Assembly (NCBI RefSeq): GCF_005405105.1
Contig: NZ_BJDK01000007.1
Location: forward strand, 1-64,000
Source: Lactiplantibacillus dongliensis
GTDB lineage: Bacteria; Bacillota; Bacilli; Lactobacillales; Lactobacillaceae
Reading direction: 5' to 3'
Length of the DNA: 64,000 nucleotides
In this document: piece by piece, positions 6,519 to 15,415 of the stretch
Layout of the letters: each line of letters opens with the position of its first letter
How positions within the stretch are numbered: position 1 is the first letter of the stretch
The notes under the pieces: model-generated
The model's database searches: none
Seen by the model: only the letters and a program-made list of their open reading frames with translations
Told to the model about the DNA's origin: nothing
Made by a program: the position numbers and the translations under genes

Positions 6519-8360
6519 CTAATCTTTTACTGGCAGTTTGGCCTTTTCCAATGCATTTTTAACGGCACTCTTAACAGCACGACTGGACGTTGATGCACCC
6601 GAAATCACATCGACATCATAACTGTTAGCTGCCACCATCTTAGCGGGTAATTGCTCAATCGCAACTTGGCCAACGTCTTCGCTTTCACTTTGACGAACAA
6701 CTTCAACCTGTTTTAATGTCTCGTCAGCGTATGTGATACGGACAACGACTTGACCGCCAATCCCATTATCACTGGTACCAAGATACTGATTAGGACCAAC
6801 TTTAATGTCATCATCAGTTGCTAAAAGGTCATTACCACCCAGTGCAGCTGATTTAGCACTGGCCCCAGATGTGGCATCAGTTGTTTCAGGCTGGCTTTCC
6901 TTAGCCTTAGCCGCATTTTCACCAGCAATCTTCCCAAAAATCAAGCATTCGGCTAAGTTACCACCACCCTGATATTGGTTCGCACAAATACCGCCTAATT
7001 CACCAGCTCCATACAAATGAGGAATCGGCTTGCGACTACTATCCAGAATTTCGGCTTTGGCATTCCGCCGTGGTCCACCTTGCGTGTTTAAAACATCATG
7101 GGTTAACGGTGCCGCATAGAACGGTCCATTGCCAAATGCCTGCATTGTTTCTGGATCACGACCATATGCATAATCGTGTCCTTCCATAGCAAAGTGATTG
7201 AAATCATTAATTGTTTGCGTCAAAATAGTTGGGTCTACATCCATCTGTTTTGCTAATGCTACCAAGCTATTCCCTTTTAACAACGTCTTTAAGAAGTCAG
7301 CATATGGTAACTTCGCATCATTTTGGAATTTCGTTAATTGTGCTTGGTCAAATACTAAGTATGGATGAACATTTGTCCGGGGCACCCGCCAAGTACCATG
7401 GTCATAAATATGGCCATGACGATTAGGCTCGTCTTCTTTAAAGTAGCGGCTACCATCATCACCAACTGTAACAATACTCCCCTGATACAAATCTGGCCAC
7501 GCGCCAACAATCAACCGAGCGCGCTCACCAGCTGGCACCTTAAAAGCCATCCCATGTAACATCCCTAACGCTTCATAATTTTGCATATGCCACATATCAG
7601 CGCCAACTTCTTCACCCATCCGAATGCCATCACCTTGGTTATATAAGGTTCCAAGTGGTGCCAAATGATCGGCACCTAAATAATCTTGGACTTGTGACCG
7701 ATTATTTTCAAAACCACCCATGGCCATGACTATGCCGTTACGTGCTTTAATATTAACTAGCTGACCGTTACGTTCAATTTGGATCCCAATCACTGTCTTT
7801 GTCGCTAGATCCTGAATAAGATGTTTTGCCGGTGACTGTAACCAAACATCAATTTTATCAGCACGATCCAATACCTTTTGTCGTAAAATTTTCCATAATG
7901 CCGCATCAAACATTCCCGCATGAACCGTGGTGAAATCATAAGACTGTACGCCATCATATTCTGGATATTCAAAAATCGCGTCTTTAATATTGATATCTGT
8001 TGAGCTAGTATCGAAATCATTTTTGAAGCTAAATGGTTCAACATCTAGGTATTGACGGACGTACTGGCGCATGTTGACCATACCATCAACATAAGTGTTG
8101 ACCATCTCATCATCTAAATCCATCGGTGCCGTTAATTTTTGATAATATGTTTTTAAATCTTTAAAGTTGTCGCCCGTACCTATTAACTGTGCTGAATACC
8201 GAGTATTCCCACCTTCATGGCCATTAGGTGCGGCATCAGTCAACAAGACCTTCGCGCCGGCATCGGCCGCAAAACGTGCAGCTGTAGCACCTGCACCACC
8301 AAAGCCTAAAACTACCGTATCATAAGTCGCATCCCAATTAAGTTGATTATTCGCTATCAT
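6519..8360 (-). CDS. FAD-dependent reductase with C-terminal FMN-binding domain (fumarate/acrylate-reductase-like)
   Basis: 613 residues. An FAD-binding Rossmann fold opens the protein (VVLGFGGAGATAARFAADAG, about residues 16-35) and the flavoprotein domain runs to about residue 485. A C-terminal FMN_bind domain (about 525-613) contains DVISGASTSS, with Ser590 as the probable covalent phosphoester FMN site used by an ApbE flavin transferase. The position equivalent to the His-Thr-x-Gly-Gly of fumarate reductases reads NTQGGPRRN, so fumarate is not assured as substrate. An unsaturated carboxylate such as acrylate, cinnamate or urocanate is possible. No signal peptide is seen, so it should act in the cytosol with NAD(P)H electrons from elsewhere. 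It is divergent from a LysR gene. No apbE lies in the window. Confidence 0.85.
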   Translation of the reverse strand: MIANNQLNWDATYDTVVLGFGGAGATAARFAADAGAKVLLTDAAPNGHEGGNTRYSAQLIGTGDNFKDLKTYYQKLTAPMDLDDEMVNTYVDGMVNMRQYVRQYLDVEPFSFKNDFDTSSTDINIKDAIFEYPEYDGVQSYDFTTVHAGMFDAALWKILRQKVLDRADKIDVWLQSPAKHLIQDLATKTVIGIQIERNGQLVNIKARNGIVMAMGGFENNRSQVQDYLGADHLAPLGTLYNQGDGIRMGEEVGADMWHMQNYEALGMLHGMAFKVPAGERARLIVGAWPDLYQGSIVTVGDDGSRYFKEDEPNRHGHIYDHGTWRVPRTNVHPYLVFDQAQLTKFQNDAKLPYADFLKTLLKGNSLVALAKQMDVDPTILTQTINDFNHFAMEGHDYAYGRDPETMQAFGNGPFYAAPLTHDVLNTQGGPRRNAKAEILDSSRKPIPHLYGAGELGGICANQYQGGGNLAECLIFGKIAGENAAKAKESQPETTDATSGASAKSAALGGNDLLATDDDIKVGPNQYLGTSDNGIGGQVVVRITYADETLKQVEVVRQSESEDVGQVAIEQLPAKMVAANSYDVDVISGASTSSRAVKSAVKNALEKAKLPVKD

Positions 8361-8393
8361 ATTACCGAGCTCCTTACTTTATTTGTGTCAGTT

Positions 8394-8504
8394 ATCACAA
8401 CTTCAATAAACAACCTTATTATGCAATCGCTTTCTTTGATTGTAAAATTACTCTCAAGGCGTATGATGATAACAAAACTGTTATAGAATTTAAGTTGTTG
8501 TGAT
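8394..8504. promoter_or_regulatory. LysR-type control region between reductase and regulator
   Basis: ATCACAACTT at 8394-8403 and its near-inverse AAGTTGTTGTGAT at 8492-8504 bracket the divergent promoter region and are candidate binding sites for the adjacent LysR protein. Confidence 0.4.
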
Positions 8505-8530
8505 TAATCTAGTTATTGGAGGTCTCAAAT

Positions 8531-9424
8531 ATGGAACAACGATTAGCTGACTTTTTAGCTGCCATTGAAACAACTGGTAATATGACTAAGGCTGCACAAA
8601 GTCTATTTATTACTCAGCCTTACATTAGTCAAACCATTAGTCGTGCTGAACACGACTTGCAAGTGGCCCTACTCAATCGGCAACACCAGCCACTGACCTT
8701 AACATACGCTGGTAAACGTGTACTGACTTACCTCCAAGCTGAACATCAACTCCAGCGCTCTTTAAAACAAGAGCTACACCAATTAACCAACCATGCTTAT
8801 GGCTCGTTATCTTTGGCAATCAATCAGCCTTTAGCTGCAACTTGGCTACCGGCCATTCTACCAACACTGTATACCAAGTTTCCACAACTACACACCAGCT
8901 TAATGGAAATGACGACCAGTGACGCTGAACAATTGCTTCCCGCTGGCAAGATTGATGCTTTTATAGGTAAAGCAATCCATGATGACCGTTTAAGTTTTCA
9001 TACTATCGGTCGCGTCACTTTAGCTTTAGTCGTCCCTAGCAGTTATTCCATTCATGTTGATCCTGCTAATCCACTTGCCGTACTAACAAATCAAAATTTC
9101 ATTCGCTTAAGTGACCCTTCACGTTTTCAAGAAATGGTCGACCATTTCTTTCAAGATAATGGCATCACGGTCATTAATCGAATTGAAGCGCCAGATTCAC
9201 GTGTGGCTTTACAATTAAGTCTGGCTCAGCTTGGCTGTACGATAACCGGCTTAATTGATGCACGCCAGTTGCAACGTCAACAGCCACAACGTTTACAAGT
9301 CTTTCCCATTCCAATTGAACAGCTTTCTTTAGATATGGGAATTTCCTATCCACGCCAAAATCGATCCGAAGTCATGACAACTCTCGTTAACACCGTTACA
9401 ACCGTGTTACCAGCCTTAATTTAG
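8531..9424 (+). CDS. LysR-family transcriptional regulator
   Basis: 297 residues from the ATG at 8531 (TTGGAGG upstream). The N-terminal HTH is typical (NMTKAAQSLFITQPYISQTI), followed by the linker helix and a periplasmic-binding-like effector domain (about 90-290). It is transcribed away from the flavoprotein reductase at 6519-8360, so it probably activates that gene in response to the reductase substrate or a related carboxylate. It is clearly different from the second LysR at 14528, so the two reductases probably respond to different signals. Confidence 0.85.
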   Translation: MEQRLADFLAAIETTGNMTKAAQSLFITQPYISQTISRAEHDLQVALLNRQHQPLTLTYAGKRVLTYLQAEHQLQRSLKQELHQLTNHAYGSLSLAINQPLAATWLPAILPTLYTKFPQLHTSLMEMTTSDAEQLLPAGKIDAFIGKAIHDDRLSFHTIGRVTLALVVPSSYSIHVDPANPLAVLTNQNFIRLSDPSRFQEMVDHFFQDNGITVINRIEAPDSRVALQLSLAQLGCTITGLIDARQLQRQQPQRLQVFPIPIEQLSLDMGISYPRQNRSEVMTTLVNTVTTVLPALI

Positions 9425-9505
9425 GCCTAAAAATTTCTGTAATGACCTTTTAAATATAGGCTTATCTTGGTATTAACGACTCTATCTCCAAACTGTCGCT
9501 ACTTA

Positions 9506-9654
9506 ACGCCGGGCGGGTCAGAATTGGCTCAGTGGTGTCGTTTATCTTGGTCGGTGATTTTCCGACTTAGATAAAGCCCGGCTCGGAAGACCGCCCTTCG
9601 GCTTCCGAACGCGGCCACCACGTTCCAGCCGATTCTGACCCAACCAGAGTGGCA
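9506..9654 (-). repeat. Structured repeat, solo module A
   Basis: A full module A. The closing helix carries a compensatory change: GGGTCAGAAT pairs with ATTCTGACCC, where most copies have GGGCCAGAAT/ATTCTGGCCC. The hairpin CGGAAG/CTTCCG also differs in sequence but stays paired. A weak match to the terminal repeat follows (ACAACTAACATG to about 9671). It lies between a LysR gene and the terminator of usp. Confidence 0.85.
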
Positions 9655-9680
9655 AAAAAACAACTAACATGATACAACAA

Positions 9681-9716
9681 AAGCACGCAACCAGCTGATC
9701 CTGATTGCGTGCTTAA
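9681..9716 (-). terminator. Terminator of the mntH-usp operon
   Basis: On the minus strand AAGCACGCAA/TTGCGTGCTT forms a 10-bp stem followed by TTTTG. Confidence 0.8.
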
Positions 9717-9724
9717 TTGTATTT

Positions 9725-10156
9725 TTAACGAATCACCAACACTGAAACTGGTGAATATTTAGCCATATAAGCGGCTTGACTCCCGAAATGACGCGCTAAA
9801 CCTTTTTTGGCGATTGATCCAATAATCAATAAATCTGGTTGGAGATGTGGAATCACATCTTTAACAATCGTTTCGCCCGGTTCGCCTTCAGCGATCAACG
9901 TCCGTACTCGCTTGGCACCGGCATCTTGGGCTTGCTTTTGATACTTCAGCAAGTGGGTTTCAAGCTCATCACGTTCACCATGGACGTAATCTTTATTCAA
10001 GGCCTGATACACATTCATATCATCATTTTCCAAAATCGACACGATAATCAACTCAGCATCGGTTTGAACAGCTTGTTGAATCGCATATTCGAAAGCTAGT
10101 AAAGCATCGGCCGAATCATCGACCCCCACTAAAATTCGTTTAAACGTTGTGCTCAT
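9725..10156 (-). CDS. Universal stress protein, UspA family
   Basis: 143 residues, the usual size of a single-domain Usp, starting at the ATG at 10156 just after the mntH stop codon. It opens with KRILVGVDDSADALLAFEYA and ends with IIGSIAKKGLARHFGSQAAY...VSVLVIR. These are the two ends of the Usp nucleotide-binding fold, and the ATP loop (G...G...GS) is recognisable though not canonical in spacing. It is in an operon with the manganese transporter, a common pairing in lactobacilli, suggesting a role in stress survival tied to metal supply. Confidence 0.9.
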   Translation of the reverse strand: MSTTFKRILVGVDDSADALLAFEYAIQQAVQTDAELIIVSILENDDMNVYQALNKDYVHGERDELETHLLKYQKQAQDAGAKRVRTLIAEGEPGETIVKDVIPHLQPDLLIIGSIAKKGLARHFGSQAAYMAKYSPVSVLVIR

Positions 10157-10157
10157 C

Positions 10158-11744
10158 TTATTCACCATCCTTGGCTAAAGCAGCCTGTTGCGCTGCATAA
10201 CGCCGATTACCACGACGTAAATCATAAACGGTCCAGACTAATAAAGCTAAAATTGCAGCAACTAAAACGTATGCAATAATCGTGGACAACGTTTGTTCAC
10301 CAGCCGTTGGGTTAGCCCCAAAGAATCCCAAGACCGCATCTGGTAACCCAATCATGTTCAAGACCGTTAATCCAATAACGGATAACCAACCTAACACCTT
10401 AATGACCAATGAATTCTTAAACCGATTTCCCATTTCAACTTTGCTATCGGTCATCATCAATAATGGCAGCATCGAGAATGGTAAAGCAAAGGCTAAGAAG
10501 ACTTGCGAGTTATTCATCAGATTGTTCAGTGCGGTATGTTCATCAATCGCGCTCTTACCACTCGTTAACATGACACAAATTAGCACTGGAATCACTGAGA
10601 TCAACCGGGTGACTAACCGCCGCAACCATAGTGGCATCCGCATGTGGACGAAACCTTCCATGATAACTTGACCAGTTAAGGTCCCGGTAATCGTGGAGTT
10701 TTGACCAGAAGCTAACAACGCAATCGCGAAGAGCGCTGACAGTAATCCTGACTTAGCGACCCCAATCAAAATCCCGTTACTTAACATCGACGTATTTGAC
10801 AAGGCTTCATACAAGCCGAAGAATGATGGATCTTTAACCGCACCACTCTTGAAGACCGCGACACCCATAATTAAGAGCAACGCATTAACCACAAACGCAA
10901 AGGTCAATTGAATGTTTGAATCCCAAGCAGCAAACTTAACCGTCCGTGCCACATCTTTTTCATCGCTGTGATCAATCTTCCGCGTTTGTGAGATGGCCGA
11001 ATGCAGATACAAGTTATGTGGCATAACGGTCGCCCCGATAATCCCTAGCGAACCAGATAATGGCGTCATCCCAGCAACACTTCTAGATGTTGAGAACGTG
11101 GCGGCAGTTGGGACTAACCCTTTAATAACACCGCCCCAATCTGGATTAGAAAGGGCCACTTGATAGACGAAAACAAACAAAATAACTAAAATCAAACAAA
11201 CCACAATGGCTTCGATCTTTCGAAACCCAATCTTGGTTAATAATAGCAATACTAAGACGTCAAAGACGGTAATAAACACCGCAATGACTAGCGGAATACC
11301 GAATAATAGATATAACGCAATGGCTGCCCCAATAACTTCCGCAATATCGGTCGCCATAATAGCAAATTCAGTTAAAATCCATAACACAATTCCTAACGAC
11401 TTACTGGTTCTGGCCCGAATCGCTTGCGCCAAATCCATCTGACTCACGATGCCAAGTTTAGCTGCCATATATTGAAGCAACATCGCAATCAAACTTGAGA
11501 TCAAGATGACAGACATTAACATATACTGGTAATTTTGCCCACCAGTAATTGACGTTGACCAGTTCCCGGGATCCATATAGCCAACCGCAACTAACGCACC
11601 TGGCCCTGAGTAAGCGAATAAGGTCTTCCAAAAGTTAAGGTTCTTAGGCACCTCAATTGAGCCATTGATCTCTTCTAGTGATGGGCCATTCGCATACTGA
11701 ATTAGCTTATGCTTCTGGCCACTGCTTGCATTTTCTTTGTTCAA
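10158..11744 (-). CDS. mntH: Nramp-family manganese transporter MntH
   Basis: 528 residues from a TTG at 11744 that sits six bases behind GGGGGAG. The frame opens further upstream but without a ribosome-binding site. Metal-binding signatures are present: DPGNW in the first membrane segment ([12 protein letters not shown]) and MPHNLYLHS in the sixth. It imports Mn2+ with protons across the cytoplasmic membrane. L. plantarum-type bacteria accumulate very high manganese in place of superoxide dismutase. The stop codon is one base from the usp start, so the two genes are one operon. A palindrome upstream suggests MntR repression. Confidence 0.93.
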   Translation of the reverse strand: MNKENASSGQKHKLIQYANGPSLEEINGSIEVPKNLNFWKTLFAYSGPGALVAVGYMDPGNWSTSITGGQNYQYMLMSVILISSLIAMLLQYMAAKLGIVSQMDLAQAIRARTSKSLGIVLWILTEFAIMATDIAEVIGAAIALYLLFGIPLVIAVFITVFDVLVLLLLTKIGFRKIEAIVVCLILVILFVFVYQVALSNPDWGGVIKGLVPTAATFSTSRSVAGMTPLSGSLGIIGATVMPHNLYLHSAISQTRKIDHSDEKDVARTVKFAAWDSNIQLTFAFVVNALLLIMGVAVFKSGAVKDPSFFGLYEALSNTSMLSNGILIGVAKSGLLSALFAIALLASGQNSTITGTLTGQVIMEGFVHMRMPLWLRRLVTRLISVIPVLICVMLTSGKSAIDEHTALNNLMNNSQVFLAFALPFSMLPLLMMTDSKVEMGNRFKNSLVIKVLGWLSVIGLTVLNMIGLPDAVLGFFGANPTAGEQTLSTIIAYVLVAAILALLVWTVYDLRRGNRRYAAQQAALAKDGE

Positions 11745-11820
11745 GTAAAACTCCCCCTTTATTCTATTTGAATTAATTGAACAGTTGTCATTGTACAATA
11801 AATATTCTTAAATGGAAATG

Positions 11821-11843
11821 TTTTTTAGGCATGCCTAGAAAAA
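11821..11843. promoter_or_regulatory. Probable MntR operator
   Basis: The perfect 12-bp palindrome TAGGCATGCCTA (11826-11837) lies inside T-rich and A-rich arms, 80 bp upstream of mntH. Its form fits DtxR/MntR-type operators. A -10 like TACAAT stands at about 11790 on the minus strand, so binding would sit close to or over the -35 region. Confidence 0.6.
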
Positions 11844-11921
11844 TAAAGCGACTATCAACTACTTTAATAGCCATTCGTGAAACCGTTGACAACATTAGGG
11901 CTACCGGCCCCAGTACGCAAA

Positions 11922-11957
11922 AAAGATCAGTGCAAAATTTGCACTGATCTTTTTTTA
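11922..11957. terminator. Terminator of the fused reductase gene
   Basis: AAAGATCAGTGCAAA/TTTGCACTGATCTTT is a perfect palindromic stem with T tracts on both strands. It lies 17 bases past the reductase stop codon. Confidence 0.85.
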
Positions 11958-11973
11958 AATTAATCGATTCAGT

Positions 11974-14373
11974 TTAGTTTTCGACTGGGACTTTCGCCAA
12001 CGCATTCTTGACCGCGCTCTTGATTGCCCGACTTGACGTTGACGCACCAGAGATACTGTCAACATCGTAGGTATTAGCCGCCACCATCTTATCTGGTAAT
12101 TGTTCGACGGCCGCTTGACCAACATCTTCACTTTCACTTTGTCGTACGATATCGACTTTTTGCAAGGTGTTGTCCGCATAAGTGATCCGAACCACAACTT
12201 CGCCACCGATACCGGCTTCACTAACACCCAGATATTGGTTTGTGCCTAGCTCGATCTCGCTTAAAGCATCGGCTTGTGCAATATCATTGCCGCCAAGTTG
12301 AACATCTGTCTCCGTTGGCCCTTCGACAGGTACCGTTGAAGCGATTGGCGTCTGCTTAGCCGCGTTTTCACCGGCAATCTTACCGAAGATTAAGCATTCG
12401 GCTAAGTTGCTACCACCGGCATATTGATTAGCATTGGCGCCACCGAGTTCCCCGGCGCCGTATAAATGTGGAATCGGTTGTTCGTTGACATCCAAGATTT
12501 CAGCTTGGGCATTGCGCCGCGGCCCACCTTGGGTATTCAACATGCCAGCTTCCAAACGAGCCGCATAGAATGGCCCGTTACCAAAGGCCCGCATCGTTTT
12601 GGCATCCCGATGCTGACTGAAGTCTTCACCGTTTTGGGCAAAGCTATTAAAATCGGTAACCGTCTTTTCCAAGACAGCTGGATCTAAGTCCGTCGCTGCG
12701 GCCAAGTTAGCCAACGTATCGGCTTTAACTAAGTTGTCTAAGAAAGTCGTATCTGGCAAATTATCGGCTTGCTTAAATTGGTCAAGTTGCGCTTGATCAA
12801 AGATTAAGTAAGCATGATCTTGAGCAGTTGGAATCCGCCAAGTCCCATGGTCATACAAACGACCATGCCGATTTGGTTCGTCTTCGCGGAAGTAACGACT
12901 CCCATCGTCCCCCGCCACAAAGATTGACCCGGTATAGAGATCTGGCCATGGCGCTAAGATCAACTTACCACGTTCACCTGGCTTCGGCGCAAAGGTCATG
13001 CCAGCTAAGAACCCTAACCCTTCATAACTGTGCATGTGCCACATGTCGGCACCCACAGCTTCAGCCATCCGAATCCCGTCACCGCGATTATACAAGCTCC
13101 CAATTGGGGCCAAATGTGGGGCGCCGAGGTAATCTTGAATATATTTCTGGTTTGTTTCAAAACCACCCATGGTCATCACAACCCCATTACGGGCCCGGAT
13201 ATTGACGCTAACGCCATTCCGCTTGATTTGGACCCCTAAAATAGCTTTGGTCTCAGGATCTTGAATCAACTGTTCCGCTGGAGAATCCAGCCAAACATCA
13301 ATGTTATCAGCCCGATCTAAGACATGTTGCCGTAAGTTCTTCCATAAAGCAGCATCAAAGAAACCTTCATGAACTAAGGTCAGATCGAATGCTTTTGCTC
13401 CTGGAAATTCAGGATATTCTGGGGCCAAAGCATCTGATGGCCCCGTCTTTGGTCCATATTTGTACGTATCGTTATAGCTAACGGGATCTTTAACATCTAA
13501 ATAAGTCTTAAAGTAGTCCCGCATATTGACCATCCCGTGTACATAAGTAGCTAGGAGGTCTTCGTCAATGTCGATTGAACCGAACATCGCTTGATAATAG
13601 GCCAACAATTGATCATAATCCGTCCCAGTTGCCACCACTTGGCCGGCATAGCGGACATTCCCGCCTTCATGACCATTTGGCGCGGCATCGACTAATAACG
13701 TTTTGGCATGATTATCGGCCGCAAAACGCGCTGCCGAAGCCCCAGCAGCCCCGAATCCTAGCACGATAACATCGTAACTAGCGCTCCACTTAAGATTGGA
13801 ACGATTATTAACCGCTTGTGGGGCAAACTTGGCTTCAATCATTTTGGCATAATCGATAAAGTGGGCAACACATTCTTCTAAGAAGGCCACCGTCTTCGTA
13901 TCTTTGAGCCAACCTTGATCGTCAAAAGCCTGCGTCGCATGACTCAACAGGAACTCGTTACCTGGCAAGACATAACCGCCGATACCAGGTGCATCTAAAG
14001 TTTCGCGTAATTGAACTTGAGCGCGCGACGTTCCTTGGGCGCCTAATGAAGCCCCAACGATCATAATGGCTTTATTTCGAAATGGATGGTCGATACATGA
14101 TAGCCATTCAATGACACTCTTCAAAGCGGCTGGAATTGCATGGTCATATTCCGGTGTCGCTAAGATGACCCCATCAGCGGCCTTCACCGCATCGTTTAAC
14201 GCTTGGACGCTGGCTGGCGGATTGCTGACAGCATCTTCATTGAATAAAGGTAAATCCTTAATTTCTGCCACTTCAATCTCAACTTCATCTTTAAAGTGGC
14301 GCTGCATAAATTGCAATAACTTCCGGTTGTAGGACACGCTTGCGTTGGTCCCGACCAGACCGATAACTTTCAT
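11974..14373 (-). CDS. Three-domain flavoprotein reductase: NAD(P)H-FMN reductase, FAD domain, FMN_bind
   Basis: 799 residues from the ATG at 14373 (GGGAG upstream). Residues 1-185 form a flavodoxin-like NADPH-dependent FMN reductase domain (MKVIGLVGTNA..., GASLGAQGTSRAQVQLRETL). Residues about 195-690 form an FAD-binding domain (VIVLGFGAAGASAARFAADN). Residues about 715-799 form FMN_bind, with SISGASTSS and Ser778 as the probable flavinylation site. Hydroxycinnamate reductase HcrB of L. plantarum has this domain order and length, so the protein is probably a self-sufficient NAD(P)H-dependent reductase of an unsaturated acid. The FAD and FMN_bind parts are close relatives of the 6519-8360 protein, including NTQGGPRRN. 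It is divergent from a LysR gene. Confidence 0.85.
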   Translation of the reverse strand: MKVIGLVGTNASVSYNRKLLQFMQRHFKDEVEIEVAEIKDLPLFNEDAVSNPPASVQALNDAVKAADGVILATPEYDHAIPAALKSVIEWLSCIDHPFRNKAIMIVGASLGAQGTSRAQVQLRETLDAPGIGGYVLPGNEFLLSHATQAFDDQGWLKDTKTVAFLEECVAHFIDYAKMIEAKFAPQAVNNRSNLKWSASYDVIVLGFGAAGASAARFAADNHAKTLLVDAAPNGHEGGNVRYAGQVVATGTDYDQLLAYYQAMFGSIDIDEDLLATYVHGMVNMRDYFKTYLDVKDPVSYNDTYKYGPKTGPSDALAPEYPEFPGAKAFDLTLVHEGFFDAALWKNLRQHVLDRADNIDVWLDSPAEQLIQDPETKAILGVQIKRNGVSVNIRARNGVVMTMGGFETNQKYIQDYLGAPHLAPIGSLYNRGDGIRMAEAVGADMWHMHSYEGLGFLAGMTFAPKPGERGKLILAPWPDLYTGSIFVAGDDGSRYFREDEPNRHGRLYDHGTWRIPTAQDHAYLIFDQAQLDQFKQADNLPDTTFLDNLVKADTLANLAAATDLDPAVLEKTVTDFNSFAQNGEDFSQHRDAKTMRAFGNGPFYAARLEAGMLNTQGGPRRNAQAEILDVNEQPIPHLYGAGELGGANANQYAGGSNLAECLIFGKIAGENAAKQTPIASTVPVEGPTETDVQLGGNDIAQADALSEIELGTNQYLGVSEAGIGGEVVVRITYADNTLQKVDIVRQSESEDVGQAAVEQLPDKMVAANTYDVDSISGASTSSRAIKSAVKNALAKVPVEN

Positions 14374-14527
14374 CAAGGTCAAAACTCCCATCTTGGTTCA
14401 ACTAACTTGTGTGATTGATTTGTGAATTTATTCTCAAAATCATTGTAACGCTGTTATTTAGAAATGAAAGCGGTAAAATAATTCTAGAGGCGAAAGATTT
14501 AGTTCGCCTAGCTCAGGAGGCCAAACC

Positions 14528-15415
14528 ATGAACATTGAACTCATCCAATTATTTCTCGAAGTCGTTGAACTCGGGAGCTTTAAAAAGGTTGCGGAACGCC
14601 ACTTAATCTCGCAACGGGCCGTTTCTAAAAAAATCGGCACGCTTGAAATGGATCTAGGTGTCGCGCTTTTTAAGCGTCAGGCGAATCGAATCAGCCTCAC
14701 CCCGGCCGGTCACTTCTTCTATACCGCTAGCCAAGAAATGACGAACCGCTTTAGCGAAGCCTTACGTGAAATCCAAACTCTCAGTGGCAACACACAGGAA
14801 GTCTTAAGTGTCGGTTACTTTTCAATCTTTGAAAGTCACGTGATGCAAGCTCGCTTTCAGACGTTTAAGCAAGCCCATCCGGCCATCAATTTGATTTTCC
14901 GTGAAGAAAGTATTGAACACCTCAGCCAAAGCATTCTGAATGGCGACTTGGACCTCGCCTTTACGATTGTCTACGGCCAAGAACCATTTTTACCAAATAG
15001 TCAAGTTCAATCAAAAACAGTCCTAGAACGTGAAATGGTCCTCGGTATCAGTAAACAAAATCCGCTAAGCCAACAAGACAGCGTGCTGCCTCGTGACTTA
15101 GCGGATACGAAAGTGCTCTATTATAGTGCTGAGAACTCCGCCTTTTTACAACGGAGCTTTGAAACGCGAAATCCCGAACTCGATCCCCACCAGTTACAAC
15201 GGGTCACTAGTGTTGAACAGATGGAACTTCTCGTCGCCCTTGATCAAGCTGTGGCTTTTTATCCAGCTGACATCAATGATCCGTTGCTCAACCCCAATCG
15301 GCAAATTAACTTTGTGCCCGTACAAGGGAATAACCAGACCTATCACTTAGTTGAATTCTGGCATGCCGGTAATCAAAATCCGGCCCTCACTAAATATCAA
15401 CACTTAATGCTTTAA
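14528..15415 (+). CDS. LysR-family transcriptional regulator
   Basis: 295 residues with the N-terminal HTH (LGSFKKVAERHLISQRAVSKKI) and a LysR effector domain. The ATG at 14528 follows CAGGAGG. It is divergent from the three-domain reductase, so it most likely controls it. The C-terminal 12 bases overlap the convergent gene at 15404-16918, with no room for a terminator between them. Confidence 0.85.
   Translation: MNIELIQLFLEVVELGSFKKVAERHLISQRAVSKKIGTLEMDLGVALFKRQANRISLTPAGHFFYTASQEMTNRFSEALREIQTLSGNTQEVLSVGYFSIFESHVMQARFQTFKQAHPAINLIFREESIEHLSQSILNGDLDLAFTIVYGQEPFLPNSQVQSKTVLEREMVLGISKQNPLSQQDSVLPRDLADTKVLYYSAENSAFLQRSFETRNPELDPHQLQRVTSVEQMELLVALDQAVAFYPADINDPLLNPNRQINFVPVQGNNQTYHLVEFWHAGNQNPALTKYQHLML

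Noticed and set aside
12828-13239. Long plus-strand frames inside the fused reductase gene, and similar antisense frames in MFS, thiD and ATPase genes
   Set aside because: Shadows of GC-rich codon use in the real genes. The translations have no family features.
14845-14855. parS-like CACGTG in the second LysR gene
   Set aside because: TCACGTGA matches only the centre of parS and the flanks do not fit.
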